Source: Alphaproteobacteria bacterium
Lineage (GTDB): Bacteria > Pseudomonadota > Alphaproteobacteria > Kiloniellales > DSM-21159
Assembly (NCBI GenBank): GCA_030433005.1
Contig: JAUILQ010000051.1
Coordinates: 1 to 40,194 of the forward strand
Direction of reading: 5' to 3'
Length of the DNA stretch: 40,194 nt
A program made the position numbers and the translations under genes. Shown here in pieces: positions 1 through 7,606 of this stretch. Below the pieces are notes generated by a model. The model had not been told where the DNA came from. It was given only the letters and a program-made list of their open reading frames with translations, and made no database searches. How positions within the stretch are numbered: position 1 is the first letter of the stretch; each line of letters begins with the position of its first letter.

Positions 1-98
1 GGCGCGCCAGGGTCAGCGGGTCGCCGGCGCGCACCTCCATCACCGGTTCGGCCGCGGCCCTGACCGCGACCCACCCTCCCCGCTCGCTCCGCAGGCCG
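1..98 (-). other. Host DNA flanking the phage right end, possible partial CDS
   Basis: This stretch lies outside the TG terminus at 99. One minus-strand frame is open throughout (about 32 residues, ending ...EPVMEVRAGDPLTLAR) and reads like an ordinary protein interior running off the window edge. It is too short to identify. If real, the phage insertion cut or abutted a host gene. Confidence 0.3.
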
Positions 99-146
99 TG
101 TAGCGCGCGATTTGGTTTGACCAATCGCGACGTTTGGTTTGACCAA
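99..146. repeat. Phage right end with transposase sites R1 and R2
   Basis: The terminus TGTAG at 99-103 is followed by two copies of TTTGGTTTGACCAA at 111-124 and 133-146, spaced exactly 22 bp. The core GGTTTGACCAA of the first copy occupies positions 16-26 from the terminus, as it does at the other end of the phage. In Mu, R1 and R2 are adjacent 22-bp MuA sites; these copies match that geometry. The function is inferred from geometry and family knowledge. Confidence 0.85.
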
Positions 147-170
147 CGATTCGGCGGGCTCGCGAAGGGC

Positions 171-199
171 GTTCGAAGCATCTGCGGGCACCGTTCGAA
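171..199. repeat. Pair of GTTCGAA motifs 22 bp apart, possible degenerate end sites
   Basis: GTTCGAA occurs at 171-177 and 193-199. The 22-bp period equals that of R1-R2, and the GTTYGA core resembles the GTTTGA of the strong sites. This could be an R3-like region, or a dyad near the 3' end of the last gene. Support is weak. Confidence 0.3.
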
Positions 200-205
200 C
201 GCACG

Positions 206-604
206 TCAGAGCTGGTGAGATTGGCCGAGGATCAGCGCCTCGAGCTGCGCGCCCTTCGCGGCCAGGATCTGGTCGCAGGACCCGAGTCCCGACTCGTAGA
301 CGAAGCCCTGGCGGCCGAACTGGTTGAGCAGCGCCAGCTCTGTGAAGCGGACGTCGCCAAGGCCCGCGCTGTCGCGGCGCGCGCACAGCATCGTCAGTGC
401 CGTCTTGAGCATCGCCGCGTTGACCTGGCGCTGCGGCAGGACGACGACGAGCTGGTCGCCGCTGCGCTCGATCGAGGCCGGCGCCATCAGGTCCAGCGCA
501 TCGACGAGCTTGGACCGCTCGGCGGCGTCGAGGTCGGCGGCCGATGCGGGCGCTGCGCTCGCCATGACGGCGAACGCCAGGACCGCGGCGAGGATCTTGC
601 GCAT
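206..604 (-). CDS. Secreted protein of unknown function (rightmost phage gene)
   Basis: A protein of 132 residues. The N terminus is a typical Sec signal peptide: basic MRK, a hydrophobic stretch to about residue 20, then ASA before AD. The mature part has two cysteines (TMLC and GSCD), which could form a periplasmic disulfide. I chose the ATG at 604 because a GGGGAG ribosome site lies 5-6 nt upstream; a GTG two codons earlier is possible. It is the last gene before the phage end, 2 bp after the zinc-finger gene, a usual place for lysogenic-conversion genes. I do not recognise the family; a role in changing the host envelope is only a guess. Confidence 0.7.
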   Translation of the reverse strand: MRKILAAVLAFAVMASAAPASAADLDAAERSKLVDALDLMAPASIERSGDQLVVVLPQRQVNAAMLKTALTMLCARRDSAGLGDVRFTELALLNQFGRQGFVYESGLGSCDQILAAKGAQLEALILGQSHQL

Positions 605-606
605 GG

Positions 607-849
607 TCACTCCCCTTTCGTGTGGCGAGCCATTGGCTCGGCGTCCGGCGGCATGCCGCTGACCACGATCTCGATCCGGCCGCCGCAGGCCTTGCAGCGC
701 TGCCGGCGCTTCAGCTCGGCGAGGGTCAGCTGCTCGCCGTAGGCGACGGCCAGGGCCGGCAGGTCGAGCAGGCGCGAGCGAGAGCACTGCGGGCACCAGC
801 CCTGCACCGCGTTCCCCGCCGCCATCACCTCTCCGAGCGTGCTCGACAT
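607..849 (-). CDS. Small zinc-finger protein next to the DNA methylase (Com-like position)
   Basis: A protein of 80 residues with two CxxC pairs, CPQC near residue 19 and CKAC near residue 52, the pattern of a zinc ribbon. In Mu, the zinc-finger protein Com controls translation of the DNA-modification gene mom. This gene occupies the same end of the phage, beside a DNA-modification gene. It lies downstream of the methylase rather than upstream, and its cysteine spacing differs from Com, so the functional parallel is inference. It could also be an unrelated small zinc-ribbon protein. Confidence 0.65.
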   Translation of the reverse strand: MSSTLGEVMAAGNAVQGWCPQCSRSRLLDLPALAVAYGEQLTLAELKRRQRCKACGGRIEIVVSGMPPDAEPMARHTKGE

Positions 850-873
850 GGCCGCAAGGCTCTCCCGGCCGGG

Positions 874-1704
874 TCATCCGGTCAAGCCCCGCCACGGCGC
901 CGGGCCGCTGACGATCAGCTCGCGCGCCGGCGCGCTGCGGCCGTTGCCCATGACCTGGTAGTTGACGCCGACCTCCTCGAGCTGGAACGCGCCGAAGATC
1001 TGCCGCGTCTCGTCGGTGGCGTTGATCGACAGCAGGAAGCGGCCCTGGATGCGGGCGAGCAACTCGGCCAGGCGCTCATGATCGCGGGCAGCGAATGGCT
1101 GCCCGTAGACGGCCTCGGAGCCTCGGTACGGCGGGTCGAGGTAGAACAGCGTCCCCGGGCGGTCGTAGCGGGTCAGGAAGGCCTCGTAGGGCAGGCACTC
1201 GATCACGACGCCCGCCAGCCGCTCGTGCGCCGCCTCGAGCAGCGGCACCACCTTGGTGACGTCGAAGCGGCCGGGCGAGGTCGCCGAGACCCCGAAGGTG
1301 CGTCCGGCGACCTTGCCGCCGTACCCGGTGCGCTGCAGGTAGAGGAAGCGGGCGGCGCGCTCCAGGTCGGTCAGCGTCGCCGGGTCGGTCGCCGCCAACC
1401 GCTCGAATTCCGCCCGCGTGGTGATCTGCCAACGGATCATGTCGACCAGCGCCTGGTAGTGCCGCTGCAGGACACGGAAGAAGTTCGCGACGTCGCCCGA
1501 GAGGTCGTTGACGACTTCTACCTTCGGGCGACGGCCGCGCCGGAAGAAGACGCCGCCCATGCCGACGAAGGGCTCCGCGTAGAGCGTGCAGGGCGTGGCG
1601 TCGAGGATGGCCGTCAGGCGCCTGGCCAGGTTGCGCTTGCCGCCGACGTAGCCGGCCACGGGCCGGACGGGGGCGACGCTGTCGAGATGCTGAAGATCGG
1701 TCAT
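874..1704 (-). CDS. D12-class DNA adenine N6-methyltransferase
   Basis: A protein of 276 residues, normal for Dam/D12 methylases. It methylates the N6 amino group of adenine using S-adenosylmethionine. The sequence shows the usual order: YVGGKR (residues 19-24), the SAM-binding EPFVGMGG (44-51), NDL near 67, and the catalytic DPPY (190-193). In many Mu-like phages a methylase takes the place of mom at the right end, protecting phage DNA from host restriction. Its target site cannot be read from the sequence. The gene is separated from the fibre genes by 169 bp that may carry its own promoter. A second, unrelated adenine methyltransferase is encoded at 26524-27249. Confidence 0.92.
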   Translation of the reverse strand: MTDLQHLDSVAPVRPVAGYVGGKRNLARRLTAILDATPCTLYAEPFVGMGGVFFRRGRRPKVEVVNDLSGDVANFFRVLQRHYQALVDMIRWQITTRAEFERLAATDPATLTDLERAARFLYLQRTGYGGKVAGRTFGVSATSPGRFDVTKVVPLLEAAHERLAGVVIECLPYEAFLTRYDRPGTLFYLDPPYRGSEAVYGQPFAARDHERLAELLARIQGRFLLSINATDETRQIFGAFQLEEVGVNYQVMGNGRSAPARELIVSGPAPWRGLTG

Positions 1705-1735
1705 CGACTCGCCTCGGGAATCGGCCGACGATCTG

Positions 1736-1758
1736 CCCGCCCGTGCACGGGTGGCGGG
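1736..1758. other. Stem-loop in the leader of the methylase gene
   Basis: A perfect 12-bp palindrome CCCGTGCACGGG (1740-1751) is nested in outer arms CCCGC/GCGGG. It lies in the 169-bp gap between the fibre module and the methylase, about 35 bp before the methylase ATG. No T-run follows it, so it is not a clear terminator. It could be a leader structure controlling the methylase. The rest of the gap shows no clear promoter. Confidence 0.4.
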
Positions 1759-1873
1759 ATGCTCAATCTGCGGCCGAAGATTGACGTGCGAGTCGATGGC
1801 TCGCGGCTCTGGGCGTTGGCGCGCCCATCCCCCGCCCGGCCGATACCGGGCGAGCTGGAGAGAAGAGGCCGGC

Positions 1874-2194
1874 TCATGCCGGCGCGGCGCAGCGCCCGGC
1901 GAGCAGCGCGCGCCAGGCGAGGAACTCGGGGACCGATAGGCGGCGGTCGAAGCGGCGGAGGGACTCGTGGCGCTCGACGGTGCCGGCGCGCTCGTCGTGG
2001 CGGACCCAGCGGACCTCGAGGCGCAGATGGCCGCGGCTGGTGAGAGAGCCCTCGAGGCGGTCGAGGGCGTAGCCGCGGCGCTCGTGGCCCTCGGCGAGAC
2101 CGGTCAGGCCGATGCGCGCGAGCACCGCCGGCGCCTGGTCGAGCGGCCAGTGGCGACGGGCGACGACGCCGGCGCGGTCGGCGAGTACCGTCAC
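1874..2194 (-). CDS. Hypothetical protein at the end of the tail-fibre module
   Basis: A protein of about 106 residues from a GTG start at 2194, rich in Arg, Leu and Ala, with no domain I recognise. The frame is closed upstream by a stop about 24 bp before the GTG, so the start is well bounded. It overlaps the stop of the tiny ORF upstream in a GTGA arrangement, suggesting translational coupling. Its position at the end of the fibre genes suggests a fibre-assembly or accessory role, but nothing in the sequence proves this. Confidence 0.55.
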   Translation of the reverse strand: MTVLADRAGVVARRHWPLDQAPAVLARIGLTGLAEGHERRGYALDRLEGSLTSRGHLRLEVRWVRHDERAGTVERHESLRRFDRRLSVPEFLAWRALLAGRCAAPA

Positions 2195-2271
2195 CAGCTC
2201 ACCGCCGTCACGCCCTCAGCGCCGCCGCCGCGGCACCGGCCGGGCCGGCCGCGGGTCGGCACCGCGCTCAT
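2191..2271 (-). CDS. Possible 26-residue coupled ORF
   Basis: The ATG at 2271 overlaps the TAA of the upstream gene (TAATG), and its own stop overlaps the GTG of the next gene (GTGA). Double coupling is the style of this phage, but the peptide is Gly/Arg-rich and could be chance. Its main role may be to carry ribosomes to the next start. Confidence 0.3.
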   Translation of the reverse strand: MSAVPTRGRPGRCRGGGAEGVTAVSW

Positions 2272-2537
2272 TACGGCAGCAGCTCGCCGACCTTGCGGCG
2301 GGCCGACGGCTCGCCCTTGAAGGCGCGGTTGATCGTGGTGCCGTCGCCGAGCTGCAGGATCTCGGTGGTGCTGCGGCCGTCGCGGCTGCGCTGGTAGTTG
2401 GCGAAGACGATCTGGCGCGGCGCCGGCGGCGGCGGGGCGTTCAGCTCGGCCTCGAGCTGGCGCATCTCGGCCCACAGCTCGGCGTCGGGTCGCTGGCCGT
2501 AGTCCGGGTGGGCGTAGAGATCGGCGAGAATCGGCAT
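2271..2537 (-). CDS. Small hypothetical protein of the fibre module
   Basis: A protein of 88 residues. The N-terminal half, ending at a proline run near residues 36-40, is acidic and helical (DAELWAEMRQLEAELN). The C-terminal half includes NYQRSRDGRSTTEILQLGDG. It starts 13 bp after the large fibre gene stops. I recognise no family, though small proteins of this kind follow fibre genes in many tailed phages and may act in fibre attachment or folding. Start at ATG 2537. Confidence 0.6.
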   Translation of the reverse strand: MPILADLYAHPDYGQRPDAELWAEMRQLEAELNAPPPPAPRQIVFANYQRSRDGRSTTEILQLGDGTTINRAFKGEPSARRKVGELLP

Positions 2538-2549
2538 GGGGCGGGCCTC

Positions 2550-3314
2550 CTAGAGCAGCTTGTAGTGCAGGTTATAGCCGGCGACGCCGTTGCAGCTGAC
2601 CGTCAGGGCGACGCCGGCGGGGATGATGAAAGGGCCGGCAGCCGCCGATTCGGCGGCGCCGTTGCTCTCGACGTCGCCGCCGGCGCGCAGCAGCTCCCAC
2701 GCGCCCGCCAGCAAGGTGCAGTGGTAGTTCGGCGCGCCGCGGCGCCAGACGTTGGCGAGGCCGACCTCGATGCCGTTGACGTTGGCGGCGGCGGCGACGA
2801 TCGTCGCGCTGACCGTGCCGGTGGCGTGGGAGCCGTCGAGCTTGGGGATCATGGTCGACCTCAGCTTGTTGAGGGTGATCGAGACGTCCTTGCCGGTGGA
2901 CACGTCGCGCACGGCGATCAGGTCGCCGGCCAGGTCGAGTGCGCCGGCCGCGGCCAGCTTGCCGATGTAGGCGCCGAGGCCCTGGGCGGTGACGACGCGC
3001 GCCGGGTCCGTGCCGAGCCCGGCCTCGTCCGTGGTCGCCAGCTCGACGATGCCCTGCACCTCGGTCGTCGCCGGCTGCACGCCGTCGCCGCCGGCGGCGG
3101 CGATCATGGCGCCGATCGCCTGGAAGAGCTGGGTGAGGTCGGCGCCGTCGCGCGCCAGGCCGGCGCCGTCGATGACGGCGAGGATCTCGCGCTGCGGGTC
3201 CTCGAAGGCGGCGGCCGGCGGGATCGAGCCCTCGACGCCGTTGGCCGGGTCGGCGTCGACGTAGGGCCGGTCGGGGTCGCCGGCGTCGCCGTTGATCGGC
3301 GGGATGTAGTCCAT
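2550..3314 (-). CDS. Tail fibre protein
   Basis: A protein of 254 residues. The middle carries the sequence type seen in many tail fibres, with TTEVQGIVELATTDEAG followed by VVTAQGLGAYI (about residues 84-115). The C-terminal third is Gly/Ala/Val-rich with probable beta structure, as expected for a receptor-binding tip. It sits after the baseplate genes and the first fibre gene, and before small accessory genes. It probably forms the distal fibre with the product of 3714-4814. The assignment rests on the repeat type and position. Confidence 0.75.
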   Translation of the reverse strand: MDYIPPINGDAGDPDRPYVDADPANGVEGSIPPAAAFEDPQREILAVIDGAGLARDGADLTQLFQAIGAMIAAAGGDGVQPATTEVQGIVELATTDEAGLGTDPARVVTAQGLGAYIGKLAAAGALDLAGDLIAVRDVSTGKDVSITLNKLRSTMIPKLDGSHATGTVSATIVAAAANVNGIEVGLANVWRRGAPNYHCTLLAGAWELLRAGGDVESNGAAESAAAGPFIIPAGVALTVSCNGVAGYNLHYKLL

Positions 3315-3324
3315 GGCTTCTCTC

Positions 3325-3717
3325 CTACTGAGGCTTCGGGATCGCCGCCTTGACCTCGGCGATCTTGGCGACCAGCGCCGTCCACTCCGCGGTCGCCGCG
3401 GCGCCCAGCTCGACGCGCATGGCCTCGACCTGCGCCGCCATCGCGTCGACGACGAAGCCGAGCACCTCGATCTGGGTAGCGCCGTCGACGCCCTTCAGGT
3501 GGGCGATGGCGGTGCGGTAGGCGGCGGCGCGGTCCGGCACGTAGGCGACGTCGGCGAGGTAGGCGTCGTACTCGCTCTGCGCCTGGGCGATGGCGGCGGC
3601 GTCCGGCTCGGGGTCGGCGCCGCGCCAGTCCAGGATCTCGACCGTGCCGTCCTGGTGCTCGGCCACGTCGGCGACCGTGCCCCATTTCCAGATGATCGCT
3701 GCAGAGGCGTCGCTCAC
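3325..3717 (-). CDS. Putative tail-fibre accessory protein
   Basis: A protein of 130 residues from a GTG at 3717 that overlaps the fibre stop codon (GTGA). It has an N-terminal beta-like part (WGTVADVAEHQDGTVEILDW) and a long helical C-terminal part ending in Lys/Pro. It lies between two fibre genes, where chaperones or small fibre subunits are common. The family was not recognised. Confidence 0.6.
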   Translation of the reverse strand: MSDASAAIIWKWGTVADVAEHQDGTVEILDWRGADPEPDAAAIAQAQSEYDAYLADVAYVPDRAAAYRTAIAHLKGVDGATQIEVLGFVVDAMAAQVEAMRVELGAAATAEWTALVAKIAEVKAAIPKPQ

Positions 3718-4814
3718 GGCTCGTACTCCTCGATGACCAGGGCGATTGCCTGGGTGCCGTTCAGGATCGAGTTGCCGGACAGGTCCGCGTTGATGCGCAG
3801 CGTCGTCGAGGCTGCCGTCACGCCGGCGCGCAGCGAGACGGTGATCGCGGCGGTGCCGCCGGCGACCTGGTCGTAGACCAGGTTGCAGCTCGGCGGCGCG
3901 GTGTAGACGTACTGCGAGGCGACGGCGCCGGGGCCGCCGAGGAACAGCGCGTAGATCGCTTCCTGGCCGGTGCCGGAGACGGTCGCGCCCGGCACCGCGG
4001 TGCGGATCAGCAGGCGGTTGGCCGCGCCCTTGGGCGTGATGACGGCCGAGGCGATCTCGGTGCCCTCGCCGATCTGCGGCGTCGTGTTGTCGGCCGGGAT
4101 CTGCGCCGTGATGCCGTACTTCGTGTTGACCAGCGTCACCGAGCGCTGCACCAGCCTGCCGCCGAGCCGCGACCAGGCGGCGCCGTCCCAGCCTTCGTAG
4201 CGGCCGAGGTCGCTGTTCCAGCGGACGTCGCCGACCGCCGGCGCGCCGTCGCGCTGGGCCGTGGTGCCGGCCGGCAGGCGCAGGCTCGAGCTGTAGCCGG
4301 AGATCAGCTTGCCGGTCATCGTGCCGCCGGCGAGCGGCAGCGAGGCGACCCAGGCCGCGCCGTCCCAGACCTCGAAGCGGCCGAGGTCGCTGTTCCAGCG
4401 GGCGGCGGTCAGGCCGGCCGGCACGGCCGGGCGCTGGGCGGTGGTGCCGCGCGGCGCGATCAGCGCGCCGGTGTCGGACGTGCCGACCCGGCCGGGGACG
4501 TCGACCCGGGCGGCGTTGGCCAGGCCGTGGCCGCCGAGATCCAGGTCGGCGGTCCAGGCGGCGCTGCCGTCGAGCAGCGAGCCCAGCGCCGCCTGGGTGT
4601 CCGCCTCGGCGGTCTCGGCGGCACCCTGGGCGAGCTGCGCGCCGTCGCGCGCTGCGGTCGCGGCGTCCTGGATCGGCTGCAGCTGATCCTGGAAGTAGGC
4701 GAGCAGCGTCGCCACCTGGATCACGGCCGGCGCGCCCTCGTCGTCGACCGGGATGCGCTCGAGCCCGGATGCGGCGGGCTTGGCCAGCGCGGTCGTTACC
4801 TCGAAGGTCTCCAT
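3714..4814 (-). CDS. Tail fibre protein with internal repeats
   Basis: A protein of 366 residues. The N-terminal 80 residues are helical and probably attach to the baseplate. Two repeats of about 32 residues follow, at 123-155 and 183-214, both running GTTAQR...RWNSDLGR.E.WDGAAW. The C-terminal 150 residues are beta-rich and Gly/Thr-rich. GTTAQRP-type repeats with WNSDLGRFE are typical of tail fibres. At DNA level the two repeats share a near-identical stretch around 4196-4222 and 4376-4402, which could recombine to change copy number. Its place right after the Mu gp48-like gene matches the Mu fibre position. No invertase gene or inverted fibre segment is seen. Confidence 0.8.
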   Translation of the reverse strand: METFEVTTALAKPAASGLERIPVDDEGAPAVIQVATLLAYFQDQLQPIQDAATAARDGAQLAQGAAETAEADTQAALGSLLDGSAAWTADLDLGGHGLANAARVDVPGRVGTSDTGALIAPRGTTAQRPAVPAGLTAARWNSDLGRFEVWDGAAWVASLPLAGGTMTGKLISGYSSSLRLPAGTTAQRDGAPAVGDVRWNSDLGRYEGWDGAAWSRLGGRLVQRSVTLVNTKYGITAQIPADNTTPQIGEGTEIASAVITPKGAANRLLIRTAVPGATVSGTGQEAIYALFLGGPGAVASQYVYTAPPSCNLVYDQVAGGTAAITVSLRAGVTAASTTLRINADLSGNSILNGTQAIALVIEEYEP

Positions 4815-4824
4815 CTCTCCTCCC

Positions 4825-5496
4825 TCAGCCGACCCGGATGTCGAGGCCGACGATCTTCAGCCTGACGCCGCCGACCTCGAGCAGCCGCGGGTCGGTGTAG
4901 CCGACGATCAGCGTGGTGTGCGCCGGTGCTGCGCGGGCGATTGCGCACTCGAAGTCGGCGGCGCGGTCGAGCGCGGCCAGCGGGTCGAGCCCGGCCTGGC
5001 TGGCGCCGGCACGAAACCAGGTGATCCGCGGGCCCAGGATCGCCATGCGCCACGTGAAGCGGACCGTCGCACCGCCGTTGAGCGCCTGCGCGCCGGCCTG
5101 GCTCTGCCCGGCGACGAAGGGCCGGTACTCGAAGAGCTCGGCCTCGTAGCCCAGCGCCGTCGCGACGCCGAGCATGAAGGCCCTGGACTGGCCGCCGCGC
5201 GCGGTCAGCTTGGCGATGACGCGCTGGCGCCGGCGCTGCAGGCCCTCGGCCGGGCCGGAGCAGGCGTCGGGCTCGCCGACCATCGCCTCCCACTCGGCGA
5301 GCAGCTCGAGCGTGGTGCGCGGGTCGGCCTCCTCGAGGAGCTTGAGGCCGCGGTTGTGGGCGCCGGCGAAGGCGCCGGCCAGGCCGTCGAGCAGGCGGCG
5401 CAGGGTCGAGCCGGCGTCGTCGGGCCAGGCGAGGCCGCGCGGCAGCAGCTGCGCCAGCTGCGCGGCATAGTCGGCGGCCTTGGCGGCGGCGATCAT
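4825..5496 (-). CDS. Baseplate/tail protein, Mu gp48-like (DUF2313)
   Basis: A protein of 223 residues. The N terminus (AAQLAQLLPRGLAWPDDAGS) and the following LL.EWE...GEPD pattern match the family that follows baseplate J in Mu-like and P2-like phages and links the baseplate to the fibres. I chose the ATG at 5496, which has a strong GGGGGA site 7-8 nt upstream. The ribosome site overlaps the stop of the baseplate J gene (5510). Confidence comes from the sequence pattern together with gene order. Confidence 0.85.
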   Translation of the reverse strand: MIAAAKAADYAAQLAQLLPRGLAWPDDAGSTLRRLLDGLAGAFAGAHNRGLKLLEEADPRTTLELLAEWEAMVGEPDACSGPAEGLQRRRQRVIAKLTARGGQSRAFMLGVATALGYEAELFEYRPFVAGQSQAGAQALNGGATVRFTWRMAILGPRITWFRAGASQAGLDPLAALDRAADFECAIARAAPAHTTLIVGYTDPRLLEVGGVRLKIVGLDIRVG

Positions 5497-5509
5497 GACC
5501 AGGTCCCCC

Positions 5510-6586
5510 TCATGACCAGGTGACCGTGCCGAGCACCGGGAACTGCCCGGTGGCGTAGACGACGTCGGCGGCGGGCGTGACGACCAGGTGGCTGTCCTCG
5601 CCGGTGGCGCGCGCGACCGCCTCCCAGATCCAGGACAGGCGGATGGTGCCGCCGGGCTCGGCGCGCTCGCGCAGCATGTCCTGCAGCTCGGCGACCGCCG
5701 CGGCGCGGATCGCGGCCGTGTCGGGATCGAGGTTGGAGATCTCGATGTCGAGGTCGACCGCGACCGGCGCCACGACGGTGACGTCGGCCGTGACCGGCCG
5801 CACGTCCTGGCCGTCGATCCAGGCCTGCACGGCGTCGACGTCGGCGGCCAGCGGGATGCCGTCGACATAGTCGTCTTCCATGACGAAGCGGACGACGACG
5901 GTGCCGGAGCCGAGCTCGCCGGGGTAGACCCAGGCGCGCGTCGAGGCGACGCCGTGGTTGCCGCGGTCGAGCGCCCAGTCCAGGTAGTCCTTCCGGTTGC
6001 CGCCGTGGGGCGGCAGCTGCACCCGCTGCAGCACCCGCTGCAGCAGCAGGCGGTCCTCTTCCTGGTCGGTGCCGCCGGCCAGCCCGCCGGCCGCGACGGT
6101 CGCCGAGGAGCCGACGCCGGGCACCGGCGAGACGAAGGCGAGCTGGACGCCGGCGTCGGTGTTGCCGGCGGCGCCAGGCTGGACCGCGACCACCTCGACC
6201 GTGGCGGCGCCGGCGACGATCAGGACCCCGGCCTCGATGCGGAACTCGGCGCCGTCCGCGCGCTGCAGCAGCGTGCCGGCGGCGACCGCGTTGCCGTCGC
6301 TGCCGGTGAGGGTCACCTCGCCGGTCGCCGTCGTCGCCTGGACGCGGGCGATCCCCCAGAACGAGGCGTGGCGGTCGAGCTGCTCGTCCTCGGCGGTCTG
6401 CGGCGTGACCTGGCGCGAGATCCAGTCGTGGAAGAAGTAGAGCCCGTAGAGCGCGCCGGCCTGAGCGGTCGCCATGACGTTGAGCACCGCGCGCCGCGGC
6501 CGGCTGTCGGCGCCGGGCAGCCGGCTGTCGACGTCGGCGCGGATCTCGTCGCGCAGCTCGGCCAGCGTGGGGCGGGCGAACGGCAT
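5510..6586 (-). CDS. Baseplate J-like protein (Mu gp47)
   Basis: A protein of 358 residues, normal for the family. It starts with PFARPTLAELRDEIRADVDSR and carries PGAAGNTDAG and GGTDQEEDRLLLQRVL, both hallmarks of baseplate J wedge proteins. The start ATG at 6586 overlaps the stop of the preceding gene (TGATG). It forms the wedge ring of the contractile baseplate together with the gp46-like product. Confidence 0.95.
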   Translation of the reverse strand: MPFARPTLAELRDEIRADVDSRLPGADSRPRRAVLNVMATAQAGALYGLYFFHDWISRQVTPQTAEDEQLDRHASFWGIARVQATTATGEVTLTGSDGNAVAAGTLLQRADGAEFRIEAGVLIVAGAATVEVVAVQPGAAGNTDAGVQLAFVSPVPGVGSSATVAAGGLAGGTDQEEDRLLLQRVLQRVQLPPHGGNRKDYLDWALDRGNHGVASTRAWVYPGELGSGTVVVRFVMEDDYVDGIPLAADVDAVQAWIDGQDVRPVTADVTVVAPVAVDLDIEISNLDPDTAAIRAAAVAELQDMLRERAEPGGTIRLSWIWEAVARATGEDSHLVVTPAADVVYATGQFPVLGTVTWS

Positions 6587-7074
6587 CAGGCGGCGCTCCC
6601 GGTCCCGGCAGCAGGCACGGTCTCGCGCACGCCCTGCCACAGGTTGTCGAAGCTGAAGTCGACCCGGTCACCGGCCGGGCGGACGATGCCGACCGCGATC
6701 GCCAGCGTCGTCGGCGGCCGGTGCGAGACCTCGACCTCGACGCGCGCGGCGATGCCGTCCTCGACCAGCCAGGCCAGCGCCTCCTCGACCATCTGGCGGG
6801 CCTCGACCAGGGTCGCCGGCAGGATCTTGCGGCGGGCCAGCAGCCAGAGCCGGCTGCCGATCCGGTCGTCGGGCAGGTCGGCCAAGTCGTCGCCCCACCA
6901 GCCGCGGGGATCGCTCTCGCCGGCCGGCAGCTCGTCGTCGGCCTCGGCGCGGCGGTCGGTGAACAGCGAGATCACGACGGCGGTGCGCAGCCCGGCGTCG
7001 GTGGCGAGGCCGGTGCCGGTCTGCACCAGGTCGCCGGTCAGGAGGTCCTCGTCGAAGGCGAGCAGCAGGTCCAT
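6586..7074 (-). CDS. Baseplate wedge protein, Mu gp46-like
   Basis: A protein of 162 residues. It matches the Mu gp46 type: an N-terminal DLLLAFDEDLLTGDL, a central PAGESDPRGWWGD, then a helical stretch of the LARRKILPATLVEARQ type. In Mu this protein is a gpW/gp25-like wedge component. It lies 1 bp after the spike gene and overlaps the baseplate J start, so the set is co-translated. Confidence 0.92.
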   Translation of the reverse strand: MDLLLAFDEDLLTGDLVQTGTGLATDAGLRTAVVISLFTDRRAEADDELPAGESDPRGWWGDDLADLPDDRIGSRLWLLARRKILPATLVEARQMVEEALAWLVEDGIAARVEVEVSHRPPTTLAIAVGIVRPAGDRVDFSFDNLWQGVRETVPAAGTGSAA

Positions 7075-7075
7075 G

Positions 7076-7606
7076 TCAGGCCCCCACCGAATCGCCGTGG
7101 CAGCGCACGGTCGAGCTGCCCTCGACGATCGGCCACAGCGTGCCGTCGACGTCGACCCGGTCGCCGATCCGCGCGACTCGCGGGCCGCCCTCGGCGCCGA
7201 GGTGGACGTCGTCGGACCTGACCACGACCTTCGGCGCCTCGACCTCGACCCGGTCGCGGTAGAGCACGATCTTCTGGCCCTGGTCGTCGTAGAGCGCGAC
7301 CTCGCCCTCGGCGAGGCCCGCCAGGCGATAGCGGCGATCGTCGACCGCGACCACGATCGAGTGCGCCGAGTTGCCGCCGAGTCCGAGCACGATCGCCGTC
7401 GCGCCGGGCTTCGGCCGGCCGGTGAAGCCGTACTGCTGCACCCGCTCGACCCGGTCCAGGGTCTCGCCGGCGAGCGCGGTCAGCTGCACGCGCTGCAGGC
7501 CGCCGTCATCGTCGACCAGCTCGAGCACGGCGCGACGGACCATCGCCGCCAGGCGCCGGCGCAGGGGACCCGACCAGCGGGCGAGCTGCTCCCTCAGCTG
7601 AGCCAC
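7076..7606 (-). CDS. Baseplate assembly/spike protein, Mu gp45-like
   Basis: A protein of 176 residues from a GTG at 7606, which overlaps the hub gene by 13 bp. The N-terminal part (LAARRAVLELVDDDGGLQ type, then VERVQQYGFTGRPKPGA) and the later IGDRVDVDGT pattern match Mu gp45, the trimeric membrane-piercing spike (gpV-like). The middle is an OB-like domain and the end a repetitive beta region. No ATG fits this frame near the upstream gene, so the GTG is the best start. Confidence 0.88.
   Translation of the reverse strand: MAQLREQLARWSGPLRRRLAAMVRRAVLELVDDDGGLQRVQLTALAGETLDRVERVQQYGFTGRPKPGATAIVLGLGGNSAHSIVVAVDDRRYRLAGLAEGEVALYDDQGQKIVLYRDRVEVEAPKVVVRSDDVHLGAEGGPRVARIGDRVDVDGTLWPIVEGSSTVRCHGDSVGA

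Noticed and set aside
1874..4825. Invertible fibre segment as in Mu (gin and inverted sites)
   Set aside because: I found no serine recombinase gene and no inverted repeats flanking the fibre genes.
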